A stretch of 64,000 bases of DNA, taken from assembly GCA_022009855.1 (NCBI GenBank), contig CP091727.1, positions 1,302,001 to 1,366,000 on the forward strand, written 5' to 3'. This document shows, in pieces, positions 58,498 to 64,000 of the stretch. A model generated the notes under the pieces. The model ran no database searches and was not told the DNA's origin. It saw nothing but the letters and a program-made list of their open reading frames with translations. The stretch is from Lentisphaeria bacterium. Lineage in GTDB: Bacteria; Verrucomicrobiota; Lentisphaeria; Victivallales; Victivallaceae. Both the position numbers and the translations under genes were made by a program. How positions within the stretch are numbered: the stretch's first letter is position 1; the number at the start of each line of letters is the position of its first letter.

Positions 58498-59890
58498 TCA
58501 GAACTCCGTCTTCTCATATCCGAGGTAGTTGGTGAACGCCTCGTCAAGCGCCCGGCGCCAGCTGCCTTCGGTCATGCTGACATGATGGCGGTAGCCGCCG
58601 CGGCCGATTCGGACCAGTTTCGGCTGGAGTTCCGGAATGCGCGCCACACCGCCGCAGCCGAAGAACTCCTCCGGCAGCCGGTCGGAGGTGAACTCCCCTT
58701 CGCCGGAGTAGAAGCGGACCTTTCCGTCGACGGTAGCCGCCGAGGCGAAGGTGAACGACATCGGCCGGAGCCGCCCGACGTTGCAGCCGAAGGCGCACCC
58801 TTCGCCGAGCGACTTGGCGAACATCGGGTGGTCGATCACCCGGCCGCGCGCAGCCATCAGCTTCTGTGCCACCGGGCCGCAATGGAAGAGGATACAGCGG
58901 TCGGGATCCTCCTCATAATTGTTGTTCCAGTCGAGGCAGGCGGCAGGCTCCTGCGACGCGAGGCTAAGCGCATACATCGTCACCGCATTGCCGACATCCA
59001 GTTCGCAGGCGGCGGGGGATTCCCCGGTCGTTGAGTTCGCTCAGCACGACGCACGGCGAGACCTTCAGCGTCTGCTCAAGGTCGAGCCAGCAGCGCAGTC
59101 CGACCGCCTGCAGTTCGTAGCGTTCGATCATGCGGTCGATGGCGACCGAGAGCCGGGCGAGCATCTCGACCCGGTCGGCCGGGACGCCGTCAAAGTCGGT
59201 GTACTCCCGGAAACGGCTGACCTTCGCCTCCAGTTCGGACGAACCGGCTTTCACCTTTTCCACCTCGAGCAGCAGATCGGAGTTGTCGAACACTTCGACA
59301 GTGATTCCCTTCTTCTGCAGCGCCACTTCGTCGAACCGGATGGTTTTGAAGGCGGTCGGCCGGGCGCCGATCGCACCGATCCGGCACCGTTTCATGCCAC
59401 GGACGATCCGGCAGACCGTGGCGAACTGCCGCATCTCTTCGGCAAAGCGGGACGAAGCGGGGTGAAGTGTATGCGGCTCCCACGCAGTAAACGGAATGTT
59501 GAACTGGGTGAAGACATCCATGATTGAGAGCTTGCCGCAGAAGGCGTCGCGGCGGGACTGGAAATCCATCTTGTCGAGTTCGTCGGGATAGGCGAGGATG
59601 TAGATCGGCACCCCGCAGTCGCACAGCGCCTCCGACGCGCCGTTCTCGTCGCCGAAGTTCGGCAGCACCAGCAGTACACCGTCATATTCGCCGCGGTGCC
59701 GGTCGAGGAACGCCGCAAAGGCGCGCCCTTCGGCGGCGGTCTCCACCGCGCCGTAACGGGTAAGGTTTTCCGGCGCGCACAAGGTGTCGATTCCGAGCGC
59801 GGCAAGCGCTTCGGTGACCTCGCGGCGGGCTTCGGCGATCAGTCGCTCCGGGAAAAATCCCCGGTTTCCCAGATAGAGTGCAAATTTCAT
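58498..59890 (-). CDS. L-fucose/arabinose isomerase-family protein
   Basis: About 464 residues. Two-domain layout of the Fuc/Ara isomerase superfamily: N-terminal Rossmann part (FALYLGNRGFFPERLI, YDGVLLVLPNFGDENGA), then the C-terminal part with WLDLEQTLKVSPCVVLSELNDRG, ACLDWNNNYEEDPDRCILFHCG, and FTFASAATVDGKVRFYSGEG, the last typical of FucI-like C-terminal domains. One indel near 59021, around GIPAA. Likely an aldose-ketose isomerase, Mn-dependent. First gene of the operon, 34 bases from the divergent regulator's promoter zone. ATG 59890 follows AAAGGAGAG. Confidence 0.85.
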
Positions 59891-59916
59891 GGCGGAACTC
59901 TCCTTTCTCTGCTTTT

Positions 59917-59945
59917 ATTATATCCGGACGAGACCGGTTTGAGAA
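59917..59945 (-). promoter_or_regulatory. Promoter of the sugar-catabolism operon
   Basis: Minus strand perfect -10 TATAAT (59922-59917), weak -35 TTCTCA (59945-59940), spacer 17. A weak -35 with a strong -10 is what one expects of an activator-dependent promoter. Confidence 0.6.
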
Positions 59946-59973
59946 TGGAACCACACGCACCGGCATGGAAAAA

Positions 59974-60002
59974 CTGGCAAATTTTTAGAAATGTGCTATA
60001 CT
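59974..60002 (+). promoter_or_regulatory. Promoter of the PocR-AraC regulator
   Basis: CTGGCA at 59974-59979 and TATACT at 59997-60002, spacer 17, diverging from the operon promoter with 28 bases between the two -35 elements, where an operator could sit. Confidence 0.5.
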
Positions 60003-60041
60003 ATCCGGCAATGCGGAATCAATGAAACAGGAGCCGCCGCC

Positions 60042-60806
60042 ATGCCGAATCAGGAACCGCCCACGCCGTTGAGTGAACTCATCGGCCTTCTGTCACGCCA
60101 GCTCAACATCCGGCTCACCTTCTTCGACTGCACCGGCACGGAACAGGCGGTTGCGACGGGGCGGCCGCATTCGGACTTCTGCCTCCGCCACCGCAGGGAG
60201 GACCCCGAATTCGACGCGCGCTGCGTCCGGTGCGACCTGGAACACCTCGCGGAAGCCCGCCGGACCCGTCGCGAAGTGATCTACTGCTGCCACGCCGGGC
60301 TGCTCGACGGCGTCGTTCCGCTCTACAGTCGCCGCGGCCTCTATCTGGGGGGCCTCGTGTTCGGGCAGATCCGCCGGGAGGAGAGCACGCTCCCGGCGGA
60401 GGGAATCCGCACCGGCACGCCGGAGATGATGTGCGAGATCGCCCGGCTGCTGCGGATTGTCGGTGAACACATCATTCAGCAGGAGATGATCCACCTGCGG
60501 CGACCGCGCTGGGTCGACACCGCCTCGGAGTACATCGACCGGAATTTCCACCGCAGGATCACGCTGAAGGAGCTCGCCGCGCGGACCGGCTGTTCGACCA
60601 GTTACCTTTCGCACCACTTTCCGGCGGAGTTCGGGCTGCCGCTGCGCGCCTACCTCCGGCGGCTCCGGCTGGAGAAGGCGCGGCTGCTGGTCGAACGCGG
60701 ACTGACTTTGAAGGAGATCGCCGCGGAAACCGGATTCTACGACGAATTCCATCTGTCGAAAGCGTTCAAGCAGTTTTTCGGCGTGCCCCCCTCTCAGCTG
60801 CCCTGA
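60042..60806 (+). CDS. AraC-family regulator with PocR-type sensor domain
   Basis: 254 residues, intact. Residues about 10-150 are a PocR-like domain with the Cys pattern FCLRHRR, RCVRCDLEH and YCCHAGLLDGVVPL, which in this family senses small molecules, sometimes through a bound metal. From about 165 comes the AraC DNA-binding domain (RITLKELAARTGCSTSYLSHHF, TLKEIAAETGFYDEFHLSKAFKQFFG). It diverges from the sugar operon and probably activates it. ATG 60042 has AGGAG. Confidence 0.9.
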   Translation: MPNQEPPTPLSELIGLLSRQLNIRLTFFDCTGTEQAVATGRPHSDFCLRHRREDPEFDARCVRCDLEHLAEARRTRREVIYCCHAGLLDGVVPLYSRRGLYLGGLVFGQIRREESTLPAEGIRTGTPEMMCEIARLLRIVGEHIIQQEMIHLRRPRWVDTASEYIDRNFHRRITLKELAARTGCSTSYLSHHFPAEFGLPLRAYLRRLRLEKARLLVERGLTLKEIAAETGFYDEFHLSKAFKQFFGVPPSQLP

Positions 60807-60853
60807 CACGCGGATTTCGCAAAGAAGAGTACGGAAAAATCCGCGTCCGGCGG

Positions 60854-60882
60854 TTGCGGTTGCCGCAAATCCGGAGTATATT
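60854..60882 (+). promoter_or_regulatory. Promoter of the UDP-sugar pyrophosphorylase/ftsW/murG operon
   Basis: TTGCGG at 60854-60859 and TATATT at 60877-60882, spacer 17, 51 bases before ATG 60934. Confidence 0.7.
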
Positions 60883-60933
60883 GTAGAACAGCAATCATAC
60901 CCGCGATTCACACATGGAAGGAACCTTGCAATC

Positions 60934-62363
60934 ATGGACCGCCGTCAACAGCTTTTTGACCGCCTCGCCCCCGTTCACCAGGAACAGCTGCTCCGCTTCT
61001 GGCCGGAACTTTCCCCGGCACAGCAGGAGAAATTGGCCGGGCAGCTTGAGGCCATCGACTTCAATGAGATGGATAAATTGATCCGCGACTACGTGCTGGT
61101 CCGGCCGAAGACCCGGATCCCGGAGGATCTCGGTCCGGCGCCCTACTTTCCGCTCGTGCCGAAGGACGAGGCACAGCGCTCCCTCTACGAAAAAGCCGAA
61201 GCGCGCGGCGTCGAACTGCTGCGCGCCGGCAAAGTGAGCTGCCTCACTGTCGCCGGCGGGCAGGGGAACCCGGCTCGGATTCGACGGCCCGAAAGGAACC
61301 TATCCGATCGCGCCGGTAACCGGCAAGACCCTGTTCGAATACTTCGCCTCCTCGATCCTCCGCGCCGGGGAAAAATTCGGGAAACCGCTCACCTGGTATG
61401 TGATGACCAGTCTGCTGAACCGGGAGGCGACCGAGGCGTTCTTCCGCGAACACGCCTTCTTCGGACTGGCGCCGGAACAGGTCTTCTTCTTCACCCAGGG
61501 GACGATGCCGGCGATCGGTTACGACGGCAAGCTGTTGCTGGCGGAGAAGGATTCCCTCTCACTTTCGCCGGACGGGCACGGCGGCACACTGCTGGCATTG
61601 CGCAAATCCGGCGCGCTCGACCGCATGAAGCGCGAAGGGGTCGAATACCTCTCCTACTTCCAGGTGGACAACCCGCTCATTCCGGTGGTGAATCCGCTCT
61701 TCCTCGGGCTCCACGACCTCGAACACTCTGAGATGAGCGCGATCATGCTCGCCAAGACCGGTCCGTTCGAAAAACTCGGCAACTTCTGCGTCACGCAGGG
61801 GCACATCGAGATCATCGAATACAGCGACCTGCCTGCGGAACTCGCCGAAAGCCGCAATCCGGATGGTTCGCTGCGCTTCATCGCGGGCAGTCCGGCAATT
61901 CACGTGATTTCGCGTGAATTCATCGAACATCTGACCGCGGGCGGCTCGCTGAAGCTGCCGTGGCACCGCGCCGACAAGAAGATCCCCTGCCTCGATGAGG
62001 CGGGCAATCCGGTCAAGCCCGCCCGAGCCGAACGGCGTCAAGCTCGAATCGTTCATCTTCGACGCGATGCCGCTGGCGAAGCGCACGATGGTGCTCGAAG
62101 GGCGGCGCGAGGATCTCTTCGCCCCGACCAAGAATCCGACCGGCGTCGACTCGGTCGAAAGCTGCCGGGCACTGCTGGTCGATCGCGATGCGCGGCGGCT
62201 GGAGGCGGCGGGCGTCAAGGTGCCGCGCACTGCGGAGGGGAAGGTCGATGCGCTGATCGAACTTTCGCCCCGCCGGATCTTCGACCAGGCGGATGTCGAC
62301 GCCTACGTCGCGGAACACAATTTGCGCGAAATCGCCCGGGGAGCGAAGCTCTATCTGGAATAA
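60934..62363 (+). CDS. Eukaryote-type UDP-N-acetylhexosamine pyrophosphorylase (UDPGP family)
   Basis: About 476 residues. The nucleotide loop, after removing one extra A near 61273, reads GGQGTRLGFDGPKGTYPI, the signature of UAP1/UDPGP enzymes rather than bacterial GlmU. Further marks: FTQGTMPAIGYDGK, PDGHGGTL, YFQVDNPLIPVV and ESFIFDAMPLA. It makes UDP-GlcNAc (or a similar UDP-sugar) from the sugar-1-phosphate. A second indel near 62020 joins PVKP to EPNGVKLE. First gene of an operon with ftsW and murG, so it may feed UDP-GlcNAc to wall synthesis. Confidence 0.88.
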
Positions 62364-62378
62364 AAGGGATACGGCGGC

Positions 62379-63610
62379 GTGAAGAACCTCTTCCTGACGG
62401 ACGAACTATCGCAGGTGAACGGAGAGGACACCAGTTCGGCGATCATCCCGGCGCGCTGGCTGCTGCTGGTGGTGACGCTGCTGGTGGTCTTCGGGCTGAC
62501 CATGCTCTATTCGGCCAGCTACAACACTGCCGGGTTGAAGTACTTCCGCAACCAGCTCATCTGGGTGGCGCTCGGTTCGGCCGGCGCGTTCGCCGCGTTC
62601 GTGGTCGGGTACCGCCGGATCGCCGCCGGGCGCTACTGGTGGATGGGAATCTGCTTCGTGCTGCTGCTGGCGGCGGTGCTCTTCTTCCCCGCCATCAACG
62701 GCGCCAACCGCTGGATCCGCATCCGGCTGCCGGGGCTGGAGCTGAGTCTGCAGCCGTCGGAGTTCGCGAAGATCGCAGTGGCGCTCTTCGTAGCGAAGTA
62801 CTGTTCGGACAATCTGCGCACCTTCGCCCTGCTCCGGAGCCGGAACGGCCTCCTGCCGCTCGCACTGGGGGCGGGGCTGCTGATCGGCGGTATCCTGATT
62901 GGACGGGACTTCGGCACCACGCTTCTGGTGCTCTCAGTCACCTGTCTGACGCTCTTCATCGCCGGCTTGAATCTGCGCTATTTCGTCATTCCGGCCGTGA
63001 TTGTCGCGCTGCTGGGGGTGTACATCGTTCTGCACGATCCGACCCGGCTCGCCCGGATCACCTCCTTCACCCGTCCGGAACTGGTGCAGCAGGACGAGGG
63101 CTATCAGCTCTGGAACTCCCTTCTGGCGCTCGGTTCCGGCGGCTGGACCGGCATCGGCTTCATGGAGAGTCGGATGAAGGCGAAATATCTGCCGGAAGCG
63201 CACACCGACTTCATCCTGGCGATCGTGGGCGAGGAACTCGGGCTGATCTGGATGCTGATTCTGATCGCGCTCTACGCCTGGTTCACGATCTGCGCGCTCA
63301 AGATCAGTCTTCAGTCGCCCTCGCGGCTGGGGATGCTGCTCGGCTTCGCCCTGACCATGGGAATCACGCTGCAGGCGGCGATCAACATCGCGGTGGTCTC
63401 CGGTTCGGCGCCGACCAAGGGATGCCCGCGCCCTTCATCAGCTACGGGGGCAGTAACCTGATGGCGAGTCTGATCGCGGTGGGCCTGCTGGTCTCCATCG
63501 CGGCGGAAACCGCGTACCCCGGATATAACGAAGAGTATCTCAACGCCATCCGCCGGACATTTTCCTTTCTGCCGTGGTGGCGCGGTTACCGGAATCGGGA
63601 GGAGGAGTGA
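62379..63610 (+). CDS. ftsW: Cell-division lipid II polymerase FtsW (SEDS family)
   Basis: About 410 residues, ten hydrophobic helices. SEDS marks: FFPAINGANRWIRI, LSLQPSEFAKIA, the large loop with YQLWNSLLALGSGGWTG and AHTDFILAIVGEELG, and after correcting an indel near 63419, KGMPAPFISYGGSN. FtsW polymerises glycan strands at the septum, working with a class B PBP. The start is GTG 62379. It overlaps murG by one base. RodA is the alternative, but the murG neighbour favours FtsW. Confidence 0.9.
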
Positions 63611-64000
63611 TGAAACTGCATCGACTGGTCATCACCTGCGGCGGCACGGGGGGCACTTCTACCCCGGGCTGAGTACGGCGCGGGCGTTTCAGGAAGAGTA
63701 CGGCGGCGAAGTGCTGCTGCTGCTCTCCGGGGTGAATTCCGCAAAGCAGAGGGCAGTTGCCGAAGCGGCGGGAATCAGGGCGGTGGAGCTGCCGCAGATG
63801 CCGAGTCCGGGGCACTCTCCGGTCCGGGCGCTCCACTTTCTGCGCGGGCTTCTCGGCGGCTGCCGGGCGGCAAAACAGGAGCTGGAAAAGTTCCGGCCGG
63901 AGGCGCTGCTCGGAATGGGGTCCTTCGCGTCGCTGCCCGCCTTTCTCGCCGCAAAGAGGCTGCATATTCCCTGTTTTCTGCATGACGGCAACGCCCGGAT
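63610..64000 (+). CDS. murG: UDP-GlcNAc:lipid I transferase MurG, 5' part only
   Basis: 130 residues before the window ends. MKLHRLVITCGGTGGHFYPGL contains the first glycine-rich loop; GMGSFASLPAFLAA is the second, and PCFLHDGNA takes the place of the usual HEQN stretch. It transfers GlcNAc to lipid I at the inner membrane. One G is missing in the G6 tract near 63648, without which the frame stops at once. ATG 63610 shares a base with the ftsW stop and is preceded by GGAGGAG. Confidence 0.92.

Noticed and set aside
1..64000. Programmed ribosomal frameshifting as the cause of broken genes
   Set aside because: The breaks are too many, of both signs, and lie in ordinary housekeeping genes without slippery-site/pseudoknot patterns.
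1..64000. tRNA, rRNA, CRISPR arrays, insertion sequences, integrases
   Set aside because: None was recognised by eye: no direct-repeat arrays, no transposase motifs, no CCA-ended cloverleaf noticed. A tRNA could still be missed without a covariance search.

Overview
The window reads as a GC-rich (roughly 60%) bacterial chromosome, most probably a gut-type member of the Lentisphaerota (Victivallis-like). The grounds are two pseudopilin-like proteins (FTLIELLVVIAIIAIL leader, C-terminal H/D-G motif), several secreted polysaccharide-active proteins, lipopolysaccharide and OmpH-type outer-membrane genes, and eukaryote-type HisA and UDP-sugar pyrophosphorylase. Placement is by gene content only; no rRNA, tRNA, CRISPR array, IS element or integrase was recognised.

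The most important reading aid is that single-base indels, mostly in G/C or A/T runs, interrupt about two thirds of the genes, including indispensable ones (dnaN, recF, mutS, guaB, ftsW, murG). I treat these as sequence errors and give each gene its full reconstructed span.

Layout: 1-9 kb carries a truncated trypsin-like protease, peroxiredoxin, an RlmI-type methyltransferase, nrdR, a lipoprotein, pheA, a DegP-like protease and a large membrane protein. 9-12.5 kb has aconitase, ung and eukaryote-type hisA. 12.5-17.6 kb, leftward, has dnaN-recF, then a pseudokinase/kinase/membrane-protein operon. An AT-rich 585-bp gap follows (candidate oriC). 18.8-22 kb is a low-GC island with a family 8 polysaccharide lyase and a pseudopilin. 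22-29.5 kb has LacI, MATE, AraC, an AroD-like enzyme, SDR, NAD-epimerase and an Old Yellow Enzyme homologue. 29.5-38 kb is housekeeping (mutS, flavin reductase, folB, guaB, skp, lpxD, Sel1 protein).

39-44.4 kb is a second carbohydrate/pseudopilin locus, with two truncated genes joined head to head and a ~1000-residue secreted multidomain protein. 44.5-46.5 kb has tcdA, tatD, ruvC. 46.5-50.3 kb is an unusual three-gene operon: a serine-rich protein, a fused CxxC/glycosyltransferase protein and a GT9-like protein. 50.4-53.4 kb has a PstS-like protein, hisC and a Met/His-repeat exported protein. 53.5-60.8 kb is a sugar-catabolism locus (two transporters, class II aldolase, FGGY kinase, Fuc/Ara-isomerase-like protein, divergent PocR-AraC regulator). 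60.9-64 kb starts an envelope operon: UDP-sugar pyrophosphorylase, ftsW, murG (cut by the window end).

The best candidates for something new are the serine-rich/glycosyltransferase operon, the repeated pairing of pseudopilins with secreted carbohydrate enzymes, and the sugar operon with an FBP-aldolase-type lyase.
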